A stretch of DNA of 64,000 bases from Thermogemmatispora aurantia. GTDB taxonomy: Bacteria; Chloroflexota; Ktedonobacteria; Ktedonobacterales; Ktedonobacteraceae. A model generated the notes under the pieces. That model made no database searches, was not told the DNA's origin, and saw only the letters and a list, made by a program, of their open reading frames with translations. Each line of letters opens with the position of its first letter. The first letter of the stretch is position 1. Shown here in pieces: positions 34,425 through 41,223 of this stretch. The stretch lies in NCBI RefSeq assembly GCF_008974285.1, contig NZ_BKZV01000009.1, forward strand, positions 1 through 64,000, in the 5' to 3' direction. Position numbers and translations under genes: made by a program.

Positions 34425-35740
34425 GCGGCGCCGGAAGCCCCGGCGTTTACGCCTGGGGAGGAGGCGCCGCGCCCTCCTTTCATATACCCGTATCCATCTG
34501 CCCGCTGAAGCAGGCGACAACACCTCCACGAAATCCCATCCGCTTTTCCCACCCGGAACGATCCAGAGGCGCGCACGGCCACAGGGCCAATATGGACTCC
34601 GGTGCGCTTGCCCTTCAGTACTTCCGCACGCACCAGATCCCCCGTGCGAAATCCGCGCACCGTCTTGGAACGCATCCTGTATCCGCGCGGGAAACCGTGG
34701 GCGTCCACGTTCGTCCGGCACCGCTGCCCGCGTCCCAGCGCCTTGATTTCAAGAACCAGAGCATGCCAGCTGGACACACCGGCAAGATCGCCCACGCACA
34801 GTGCGTCCAACGCATGCGTCTTCGGGAGTCCAAACCGTTCCCGGTTCCACTTCGTCCGCCCGCCCGTCCATGAGCGAACCTCTCTGCCCATGGCGCACAG
34901 ACCGTTCCGGATCGCGTAGCGCGTCGTGTTGACGGCCGCGGGCTCCTTGAGCGGCACCTTTGCCTTGGCTTGCACTTCCGGGTGACCAAACTCCTCCGCC
35001 GTCCGGTCCCCCTTGGCCTGGTTGCAGGCTCGACAAGCCAATGTGAGATTGCTTACCCGATCAGTTCCGCCTCTCGATCTCGGAACGATGTGCTCGATCT
35101 CCAGTGGCACGTTCTCCGCACCACAGTACACACAGCGGCGCCCCCATTTCTCCAGCAGATATTCTCGGACTTCATAGCCGAAAAGCTCGCCACGCTGGTA
35201 CTCCACGCCGGAGATCTCCGGGTTTTGGAGCGCCTGCGTGTCAAACCGGACGGTCTCGATCTCGATAAAAGCAATGGGTGCCAAGCGCCGGTACCGGCTC
35301 GCCCACGAGAGTACGTTCCCAACCCAGCTTCGCAACGAAGGCGGGAACCAGCCGTTTGCCCTCCGGCGATTGTTGAACCTTGGGGCGCGGTAGCGCAGAT
35401 TGGCGTTCCTCCTCCGGCGGCGGTGTGCCGCTCGTTTCTGCATCCGTTCCCGAATGGCATCTCCACGGTGAACGATCACCGCCAGGTGCAAGGCATGATC
35501 CCAAGGACCATCCGCCCTCTCTTCCCGGCGCACAACCGCCACCCCAGTGACCTTGCTACCTGGATCGAGCTTCAGCCCGACGGGCTGCAGCACACTCTCC
35601 TCAAGTAGCCGGTCTTTGAGCCTAATCGTGAACGGATGGAGCCGGTGGACGACGGCGCGTCCGCGTTCCAGTAACAATCGTGCTCGCTTCTCCGAGCAAG
35701 GCATGAGCGGCTTCTTTCTCTTGTCCAGCACAAAAACCAT
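34421..35740 (-). CDS. iscB: IscB RNA-guided nuclease (RuvC + HNH)
   Basis: IscB is the ancestor-like relative of Cas9 that cuts DNA using an omega-RNA. The 439 residues hold, in order: PLMP domain (KKPLMPCSEKRARLLLERGR), RuvC-I LKLDPGSKVTG (Asp59), Arg-rich bridge helix (about 103-127), RuvC-II ETVRFDTQ (Glu162), an HNH domain with CVYC (203-206), EIEHIVPRSRGG (His217) and CRAC (236-239), and RuvC-III THALDALCVG (His309, Asp312). All catalytic residues are present. The ATG follows GGGAGGAAAGG at the omega-RNA 3' end. The last residues and stop are encoded by the terminal palindrome of the element. Confidence 0.93.
   Translation of the reverse strand: MVFVLDKRKKPLMPCSEKRARLLLERGRAVVHRLHPFTIRLKDRLLEESVLQPVGLKLDPGSKVTGVAVVRREERADGPWDHALHLAVIVHRGDAIRERMQKRAAHRRRRRNANLRYRAPRFNNRRRANGWFPPSLRSWVGNVLSWASRYRRLAPIAFIEIETVRFDTQALQNPEISGVEYQRGELFGYEVREYLLEKWGRRCVYCGAENVPLEIEHIVPRSRGGTDRVSNLTLACRACNQAKGDRTAEEFGHPEVQAKAKVPLKEPAAVNTTRYAIRNGLCAMGREVRSWTGGRTKWNRERFGLPKTHALDALCVGDLAGVSSWHALVLEIKALGRGQRCRTNVDAHGFPRGYRMRSKTVRGFRTGDLVRAEVLKGKRTGVHIGPVAVRASGSFRVGKADGISWRCCRLLQRADGYGYMKGGRGASSPGVNAGASGAA
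34425..34470 (-). repeat. Right-end palindrome of the IscB element
   Basis: GCGGCGCC (34,425-34,432) pairs with GGCGCCGC (34,463-34,470), and inside it CCCCGGCG (34,438-34,445) pairs with CGCC-T-GGGG (34,450-34,458) around TTTA. The structure resembles the right-end hairpin of IS200/IS605 elements and overlaps the last codons of iscB. Confidence 0.8.
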
Positions 35741-36055
35741 GATCCTTTCCTCCCTTTCGGGACCCCTTTACGGGGCCGGTGACGGGCCCGGGTGGACTCT
35801 CCCGGACCGCTCCCCTCGCCCATGTCGCCGGCTGGCCATCTGCTCCGGCCCGTTTCGCCCACACCCCGAAGGTTGTCTGCAGCCGGAGCTTCCAGGGTCC
35901 GGGACTGGGGAAGCATCCCGGAGTGGGTCTTTGGCCTGCCGGCGACGTAGCGGCTTCCTCGCCTTGTCCTTCGGCTCAACCGCTTGGGCTGGTCATAGAC
36001 GGGCTGGTCGGGTCATCCCCGCAAGCCCCCGCCTTTAGGCGTGGGGTCTATGACC
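35741..36055 (-). ncRNA. IscB omega-RNA (HEARO-type) scaffold
   Basis: The 315 nt directly upstream of iscB have no gene but are rich in stems on the minus strand. GGTCATAGAC (complement of 36,046-36,055) pairs perfectly with GTCTATGACC (complement of 35,991-36,000), enclosing the left-end hairpin. Near the 3' end are a CCCC-GTAAA-GGGG stem and a TCCC-GAAA-GGGA stem, just before the iscB ATG. Location and layout match known omega-RNAs. The guide would be the flanking bases just beyond 36,055. Confidence 0.8.
36026..36046 (-). repeat. Left-end hairpin of the IscB element
   Basis: CCCC(C)GCC, TTTA, GGC, then GT and GGGG form an imperfect palindrome typical of IS200/IS605 left ends. It resembles the inner part of the right-end palindrome at 34,438-34,458. 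Confidence 0.75.
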
Positions 36056-36328
36056 TGCTGGGACTCCTGCCCGTTGCAGGAGCGGGTGAGAGATGGAGGC
36101 GCAGGCGGCACGAAAGGCGGCAGAGCAGGACACCACAGGAGTGGCTGCTTCCCACCTGTAAGGGTGATTCCCGTCTCGTCTCTTGTCTGCCTTGATGTGG
36201 GCCTGTGTGCCTCCACCTCTCTTCTTCTGGTCTGTCTTCCTGCCTGCCGCCCGGGCGAGCGGCGCTGCCGTTGCCATTGCCGGCAGCGAAGCGTGCCTCT
36301 TGTACTAAGCTGAAGATCTGGCTTGCCG
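36056..36328. other. Spacer between rpsR and the IscB element
   Basis: No gene is seen. Two perfect hairpins are present: CTCCTGC/GCAGGAG (36,064-36,082), which touches the predicted guide side of the element, and CGCTGCCG/CGGCAGCG (36,263-36,288), just past the rpsR stop. The second may help end the rpsF operon but lacks a U-tract. Confidence 0.6.
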
Positions 36329-36733
36329 CTACATGCTGCGCATATGCTCTGCGGTATAGGGCAGCAGGGCCATAAAACGGGCCTGCTTGAGCGCGCGGCT
36401 CAGTGCGCGCTGGTGCTTGGCGCAGGTGCCGGTCTTGCGGCGAGGCTCGATCTTGCCGCGATCGGAGATGTAGCGTTTCAGAAAGCGAGCGGCATCTTTA
36501 TAATCGATCTCCCGCACGCGGTCGTGGCAGAACTGACAGACCTTGCGCCGGGGGCCACGGACGCCCTCGCGGCGGCCCTGGCGAGCAGTGGTCTGGGTCT
36601 GAGCGGGTGCCTGGCCCTGGCCTGGGGCTTGAGCGCTGGCGCTGCCAGCTGGCGTTGACTGGCCCTGGCTCTGAGTAGCCTGCTGGGTGGCTGATGCTGT
36701 TGGCGAGTTGGCCGCTTCGTTACGTTTTTGCAC
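36329..36733 (-). CDS. rpsR: 30S ribosomal protein S18 with long N-terminal extension
   Basis: The C-terminal 75 residues are S18: KVCQFCHDRVREIDYKDAAR, RGKIEPRRKTGTCAKHQRAL and KQARFMALLPYT. CxxC plus CxxH form a zinc-binding version. About 55 residues of Gln, Ala, Thr, Ser, Gly and Pro precede it, giving 134 against about 75. The GTG start has AAGGAGG upstream. It is the last gene of the rpsF-ssb-rpsR operon. Confidence 0.95.
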   Translation of the reverse strand: MQKRNEAANSPTASATQQATQSQGQSTPAGSASAQAPGQGQAPAQTQTTARQGRREGVRGPRRKVCQFCHDRVREIDYKDAARFLKRYISDRGKIEPRRKTGTCAKHQRALSRALKQARFMALLPYTAEHMRSM

Positions 36734-36816
36734 GGACTGTCCTCTCCTCCTTCGAACACACGACAGGATACGTCTCGTTGAGAGGGCGATTCGCCAGCTC
36801 TGCTGCCTGGTGGCAA

Positions 36817-37224
36817 TTAGAAGGGCTGGGAATCGTCCAGATCTTCCAGGAAATCGCCGCTATCGGTCGGGAACTCATCCGAGACATCGGCCTCTTGTGG
36901 CTTAGGCGAGAGGAAGCGCAGATCAGTAGCGATCACATCGAAGGCGGTGCGTTCGACACCGTTCTTATCGGTATACTTGCGCTGTGCGACCCGCCCTTCC
37001 ACATAGACCTTGCTGCCTTTGCGCAGGTACTGATAGCAGCGCTCGGCCAGCGAGCGCCAGGCGACCACGTTGAACCATTCAGTTTCCTCGCGCTTCTCGC
37101 CGCTGGGGGTCTTGTAGGTACGGCTGACTGCCAGCGAAAAGCGAGTGACAGCTGTCCCATTATCGGTATAGGACATTTCCGGATTACGGCCCAGGTTGCC
37201 GATCAGCATGATTTTGTTCAGCAT
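36817..37224 (-). CDS. ssb: Single-stranded DNA-binding protein
   Basis: The OB fold begins MLNKIMLIGNLGRNPEMSYT and contains EWFNVVAWRSLAERCYQYL and GSKVYVEGRVAQRKYTDKNG. The acidic tip DDSQPF is the partner-protein docking tail. The 135-residue length is short, with almost no linker between fold and tip. Location between rpsF and rpsR is classical. Confidence 0.97.
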   Translation of the reverse strand: MLNKIMLIGNLGRNPEMSYTDNGTAVTRFSLAVSRTYKTPSGEKREETEWFNVVAWRSLAERCYQYLRKGSKVYVEGRVAQRKYTDKNGVERTAFDVIATDLRFLSPKPQEADVSDEFPTDSGDFLEDLDDSQPF

Positions 37225-37409
37225 CGCTTAGATCCTTTCGTCGCACTGGGAGACGCCGCACCATCCTTCGCTGAAGTCAGATGGGAGCAGGGCTAGCTGG
37301 CTGGCTGGCTGGCCCACTCCTGACTGGCTTGCTACTCACTGGCGTTCTGTCTGAGCGAACCATTGTCTCGTTTGTTGTGTGCTCATTCCCGAACCGATCG
37401 CTAGAGCGC

Positions 37410-38036
37410 CTAAGCTTGCTCAGCCTCGGAGGCTGGGGCTGGCTGCTCATCGAGCGCGGGGGGGGCACTCTCCATCTCCTCATGCGAGACGGCGGGCGCC
37501 TCTTGATCTCCTACTGCTGATTCCAATGACTCTGATTCTGATGATTCTGACAGGGCAGCTGCTTCAGGGGCGTCGGCAGGGGCCTCAGCTTCGGCTTCGG
37601 CTTCGGGGGCACTGCCTACTGCAGCGACCCCGGCCTCTGCGCTGGCGCCAGCAAGCTCCTCGCTCGCGACGCTGGCAGGGGCGGGGGCTGGGGTAGCCCC
37701 GGCGGCGCTGGCGGCGGCATAGGCCTCGCGCTCCTTCTGTACCACCCGCGGATCGCGTCGTTTGATCAGGTGCCGCAGCACTTCCTCAGATACCTTGAGG
37801 GTGCGGTCCAGTTCCGGGAGAGTCTCAGGGGAGACACTCATATCGACAAAGACATAAATGCCATCGCGGTGATGCTCAATGGGGTAGGCCAACCGTCGCC
37901 GCCCCCAGTAGTTCACCCTGACAACCTGGCCGTCATGGGCGGTTACGATCTGCTCGATCCGTTCAAGAATAGTACGTGTTCGCTCTTCACTGACTTCGGG
38001 ATGGAGAATAAAGCCAAGCTCGTAGTCTCTCCTCAC
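37410..38036 (-). CDS. rpsF: 30S ribosomal protein S6 with acidic C-terminal extension
   Basis: Residues 1-95 are S6: RRDYELGFILHPEVSEERTR, VNYWGRRRLAYPIEHHRDGI, and LKVSEEVLRHLIKRRDP. S6 pairs with S18 in the platform. The remaining 110 or so residues are an Ala/Glu/Ser/Pro tail, giving 208 against about 95-100. It is the first gene of its operon, behind a consensus promoter. Confidence 0.95.
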   Translation of the reverse strand: MRRDYELGFILHPEVSEERTRTILERIEQIVTAHDGQVVRVNYWGRRRLAYPIEHHRDGIYVFVDMSVSPETLPELDRTLKVSEEVLRHLIKRRDPRVVQKEREAYAAASAAGATPAPAPASVASEELAGASAEAGVAAVGSAPEAEAEAEAPADAPEAAALSESSESESLESAVGDQEAPAVSHEEMESAPPALDEQPAPASEAEQA

Positions 38037-38261
38037 GAAGCCACCTCCTTCCTCTGGGTTTGCTCGCGGTCAGTCGCGGTGATCTGGACTCGTCTTGCTG
38101 CCGGAGCAGGTGGAGTATGGCGATCTCTATCTTCGCCATCCGCTCTGCCGCTGTCTTTTGACCTCTCTTGCTCTTACTCTTGCCAACCACTCTTGCTCTC
38201 TGCACGTTTGGCGGGCAGGCGTGATTTATGGCTGTTGAGAGAGTCGGTACAGTGCCCCGCT

Positions 38262-38290
38262 ATTATAGCATTGTCCTCTCTGTCTGACAA
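38262..38290 (-). promoter_or_regulatory. Promoter of the rpsF-ssb-rpsR operon
   Basis: On the minus strand TTGTCA and TATAAT are separated by exactly 17 bp and TGC precedes the -10 box. Transcription would start near 38,255. This is one of the best promoter matches in the window. Confidence 0.85.
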
Positions 38291-38677
38291 GAGAAGGCCC
38301 ATCTGGCTGAGCGGCTGGCCCGCCTCGCCCCGCCCCGTCCTCCGGTGAACCGGCGTGCTGACGGGATGGAACAGGACGGAGCTATGGACCGGGAGAAAGC
38401 CGTTCCCCATTCACCAGAGCGAGAGCCACGGCCAGGGCGGACCTTCGTTTGGCCCGGCGCTTTGCCCCCTGCTGATCTCTCCTGCTCTTCTATTCTTGGC
38501 GCTGCTCGCTGAGGTGGAAATGCTGCGACTCTGTTCACTGCCTCTGGCTGCTCACCGTAACGCCTGCGAGTTACGCTCCGTTCCCTTCAGATCCGCGGGC
38601 ACAGTCAGTCGGACAGGCTGATAGACGCTGCCCCGCTAACCTAATCGCAGCAGGCCTGAGAGAGGACTGCCCCCTAC

Positions 38678-38706
38678 TGGACAGCGGGGGCAATCTGTGC
38701 TATACT
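38678..38706 (+). promoter_or_regulatory. Promoter of rpmI-rplT
   Basis: TGGACA and TATACT are separated by 17 bp, with TGTGC before the -10 box. The leader to rpmI is about 295 nt. infC, which usually precedes these genes, is not here, so this promoter drives the pair alone. Confidence 0.75.
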
Positions 38707-39007
38707 CGCAGACGGCATGCGGGGCTTCTTTGCTCTTGAAAAAGGCTTCTCTGCGCCTTCGATGGAGCTGTTCTTCTCTATGGCACTGTCACGCGCACTA
38801 AGAGCTGGCTGACAAGCCCAGCCCGCCAGTCCAGGTTGCGCCGGGCATACAAGCTCCTCTCTCTTGTGACTTATGAGCCGACAGCCTCGTCTTTCGCTGG
38901 TCGCGGTCTCCCTCCCTTTGTTCCTGGCAGGAGGGCCGTCAGGGAGAGGTCAACTGCTATGTTGCCCACCGCCCCGCACGAGAAGAAAGAAAGAGAGTGT
39001 GTATCTC

Positions 39008-39214
39008 ATGAAGCAGAAACTTAAGACACATAAAGCCATCTCCAAACGTATTAAGATCACAGGTACCGGTAAGCTTTTGCGCCGTAAGGTTGCCATCAGC
39101 CACCTGCGCCGTAACAAGGCTTCTCGCTCGGTTCGTGCGGCTGATAAGGCCTTTGCCCTGGCGCGGGGAGATGCCCGTCGCGTTCGCCGCTTGCTCCCCT
39201 ATGCTGGTCGATAG
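39008..39214 (+). CDS. rpmI: 50S ribosomal protein L35
   Basis: The 68-residue protein is MKQKLKTHKAISKRIKITGT followed by GKLLRRKVAISHLRRNKAS and a basic end RRLLPYAGR. KLKTHK is the L35 signature. The ATG at 39,008 was chosen because the upstream in-frame extension looks unlike L35. The ribosome site is a weak A/G-rich run. Confidence 0.95.
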   Translation: MKQKLKTHKAISKRIKITGTGKLLRRKVAISHLRRNKASRSVRAADKAFALARGDARRVRRLLPYAGR

Positions 39215-39332
39215 GGCCTGGCCCCCTTGCTGCCGGCTGGTCGGCTCTGAGCGAGGTGGGCGTCCTGATCGCACGCTTTCGTCAACTTCGTAAGCAGAAA
39301 GAAGAAGAAGAAGAGGGAAGGACAAAGACGCT

Positions 39333-39710
39333 ATGCCAAGAGTGAAGCGAGGCGTTACGGCGCGTCAGAAGCATAAAAAGGTATTGCAGTTTGTGGAGGG
39401 CCACCGTGGCACACGCCGCCGTCTGATCAAGAGGGCGCGTGAGTCCATGATGCACGCCCTGGCCTATGCCTATCGTGATCGGCGTAACCGCAAGCGCGAT
39501 ATGCGTCGGCTCTGGATCACTCGCATCAACGCTGCCGCTCGCATGTTCGGTGTGACCTACAGCCAGTTGATGCATGCGATTCGCGTGGCCAACATCAGTG
39601 TCGATCGCAAGATTCTGGCCGAGATGGCGGTCAACGATCGGCCTGCCTTTGCCGAGCTGGTCAAAACGGCCCTGGCCGCGGCGCAGAGTCAGAATCAGCC
39701 TCAAGGCTAG
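39333..39710 (+). CDS. rplT: 50S ribosomal protein L20
   Basis: The 125-residue protein starts MPRVKRGVTARQKHKKVLQF and has YAYRDRRNRKRDMRRLWITR followed by INAAARMFGVTYSQLMHA, the L20 pattern. L20 starts 50S assembly and can repress its own operon. An A/G-rich ribosome site precedes the ATG. Slightly longer than average. Confidence 0.97.
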   Translation: MPRVKRGVTARQKHKKVLQFVEGHRGTRRRLIKRARESMMHALAYAYRDRRNRKRDMRRLWITRINAAARMFGVTYSQLMHAIRVANISVDRKILAEMAVNDRPAFAELVKTALAAAQSQNQPQG

Positions 39711-39810
39711 CAACAAGGCTGGTATTCTGCTCGGGCTGTCCTATCTATCTGGCAAAGCTGAGGTTGCCTCTCATTTTGCCAGGCGGGACAGTGCAGTGCA
39801 GAAGCAATGG

Positions 39811-39840
39811 AAGGGGCGACTGCTCCGGCGGTCGCCCCTT
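39811..39840 (+). terminator. Stem-loop after rplT
   Basis: AAGGGGCGAC (39,811-39,820) pairs perfectly with GTCGCCCCTT (39,831-39,840) over a ten-base loop. The U-tract is poor. It ends just before the ribosome site of the next gene and could reduce read-through from rpmI-rplT. Confidence 0.55.
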
Positions 39841-39868
39841 CTGCCTGTTCAAGGGAGGTGACTCTCCC

Positions 39869-40723
39869 ATGCCGGTAATTAGCAGTCCGCTCAATCCCCG
39901 AGTCGCGCTCCTGCGTGAGTTGCACACGCCGCGCGGACGTAAGAAGCACGGTCTCTTTCTGATGGAAGGGCCGCATTTGCTCAAGGAGCTGCTCGACCGG
40001 GCTGTCTTGCCGCTCGAAGTCTACTATCAGCCCGACTTGTTGGCGCGCACGGCTGAGGGACAAGCGCTCTTAGAGCGGCTACTCACTGGGGCCGTGGCAA
40101 AGCGGGCGCTGATTCAGGTCAGTGTGCGTGTCATAGAGGCTTTAGGCGACGTGCAGGCTTCACAGGGGGTAGTGGCCGTACTGCCGCTCGCGGCCTTCAG
40201 CTATGAGGAGGTAGCGGCGCGCCGGCCTCCAGCTTTGCGCCCCACTCTGCTGATCCTCGATCGGCTGGCTGATCCGGGCAACCTTGGCACAATCCTGCGC
40301 ACGGCCCTGGCGGCGGATGTCGCCGCGGTTCTGCTGACGCCGGGCTGTGTGGACGCCTTTAGTCCCAAGGTCGTGCGGGCGGCTGCCGGGGCCCATCTAG
40401 CCTTGCCGCTCGCTGAAGAACAGCAGTGGGACGAAATTGCGCGCCGGGTGAGAGAGCACTGTGGTCCGCAGCTGCGGGTCTTTCTGGCTGAGGCAGGGGC
40501 GCCGCAGCTTTATTACGAGCAGGACCTCTGTCAGCCGTTCGCCCTCATTATTGGCAATGAGGCTCACGGCCCCTCAGCGGCGGCTCGCGCCCTGGCCACC
40601 AGCCAGTTGAGCATTCCCCTCGCCAACGGGGTTGAGTCGCTCAATGCGGCGATGGCTACTGGCATCCTGCTCTACGAGGCCGTGCGCCAGCAGCGCCAGC
40701 GTCGTTCCACTGAGAAGAAATGA
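39869..40723 (+). CDS. TrmH/SpoU-family RNA 2'-O-methyltransferase
   Basis: The knotted SPOUT motifs are all present: ILDRLADPGNLGTILRTALA (motif 1), FALIIGNEAHGPS (motif 2) and LSIPLANGVESLNAAMATGI (motif 3). An N-terminal substrate-binding domain precedes them. Such enzymes methylate rRNA or tRNA ribose; the exact target cannot be read. The ATG at 39,869 has GGGAGG upstream; a longer start runs through the rplT stem-loop. The product is 284 residues. Confidence 0.9.
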   Translation: MPVISSPLNPRVALLRELHTPRGRKKHGLFLMEGPHLLKELLDRAVLPLEVYYQPDLLARTAEGQALLERLLTGAVAKRALIQVSVRVIEALGDVQASQGVVAVLPLAAFSYEEVAARRPPALRPTLLILDRLADPGNLGTILRTALAADVAAVLLTPGCVDAFSPKVVRAAAGAHLALPLAEEQQWDEIARRVREHCGPQLRVFLAEAGAPQLYYEQDLCQPFALIIGNEAHGPSAAARALATSQLSIPLANGVESLNAAMATGILLYEAVRQQRQRRSTEKK

Positions 40724-40745
40724 CGACCAGAGAGATAACAGAGAC

Positions 40746-40785
40746 GGCAGGACCTACGGCGCCGACGCTCGTCGTAGGCCCTGCC
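40746..40785 (+). terminator. Long stem-loop after the TrmH-type gene
   Basis: GGCAGG and CCTACG pair with CGTAGG and CCTGCC across one mismatch, giving a 12-pair stem 23 nt after the stop. There is no U-tract, so it may be a weak terminator or an mRNA-end stabiliser. Confidence 0.5.
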
Positions 40786-40874
40786 GCTTCTGCGGGTAAG
40801 AGGGGGCAGTGTCGTTAGCCAGAGAAGAAGTAGTCTGCAAGAGGTGGTCGGCAGTCTGCCGGCTCTCGCTAACT

Positions 40875-40970
40875 ATAACCTACACCATCAGTCTAACAGA
40901 GGAATTAGACGCTTGTCTATGAAACAAGATAGAGGTTGCAGATACTATCTATAACAAAAAGGTTATGGTG
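40875..40970 (+). other. AT-rich cloverleaf-like sequence
   Basis: Perfect short stems are GTCTAA/TTAGAC (40,891-40,910), CTTGT/ACAAG with a seven-base loop (40,912-40,928), ATAG/CTAT (40,929-40,948) and ATAAC/GTTAT (40,951-40,966). Outer stems CACCAT/ATGGTG or ATAACC/GGTTAT could close the figure. It resembles a tRNA layout but has no T-loop sequence and no CCA, so I do not call it a tRNA. Confidence 0.4.
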
Positions 40971-41223
40971 GGGAAGGAGTCCGGAGGGTGGCACCAGGTG
41001 GCCGGGTCAAGCGAAGAAGAACCCTCCACTGCGTTGGCTGGCAGGAGCCAGCTGGCCTTCGCGAAAAGAGCGGGGACCAATCCCCCGAGGCGCAGCTCTG
41101 AGGGGAGTGGCTCCCGCTCTCTGTCGGTTTACCTATGCGTCCGGCCTTCCATGCATCCGTCTGCTAGCCTGCCCAGCCTGGTTGCTCCATTAAATTGGGA
41201 GTCGTTGGCCTGGCGAGCGGCCT

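Larger units (their letters stand above)
34425..36055 (-). mobile_element. IscB/omega-RNA insertion element (IS200/IS605-like, no transposase)
   Basis: The element reads on the minus strand: a left-end hairpin at 36,026-36,046, omega-RNA scaffold, iscB, and a right-end palindrome at 34,425-34,470. Both ends share a short GC stem with a TTTA turn next to a GGGG/CCCC arm, typical of subterminal hairpins recognised by Y1 HUH transposases. No tnpA gene is present, so it would need a transposase in trans. Exact ends are inferred and may be off by tens of bases. No target duplication is expected for this family. Confidence 0.8.
38037..39007. other. Divergent spacer between rpsF and rpmI
   Basis: This 971-nt stretch separates two outward-facing ribosomal operons. 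It holds one good promoter for each (38,262-38,290 minus; 38,678-38,706 plus). The rpsF leader is about 220 nt and the rpmI leader about 295 nt, long enough for autoregulatory RNA, but I could not identify known S6:S18 or L20 sites. No gene is supported. Confidence 0.65.
40724..41223. other. Spacer between convergent TrmH and chemoreceptor genes
   Basis: It contains a strong stem-loop (40,746-40,785), an unusually AT-rich structured stretch (40,870-40,970) and a GC-rich remainder with no gene. Confidence 0.65.

Noticed and set aside
40875..40970. A tRNA gene
   Set aside because: The arm that should hold the T-loop has AAAAAG in place of TTC-type sequence, the spacing before the D-like arm is too long and no CCA follows. 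It is kept as a cloverleaf-like structure only.
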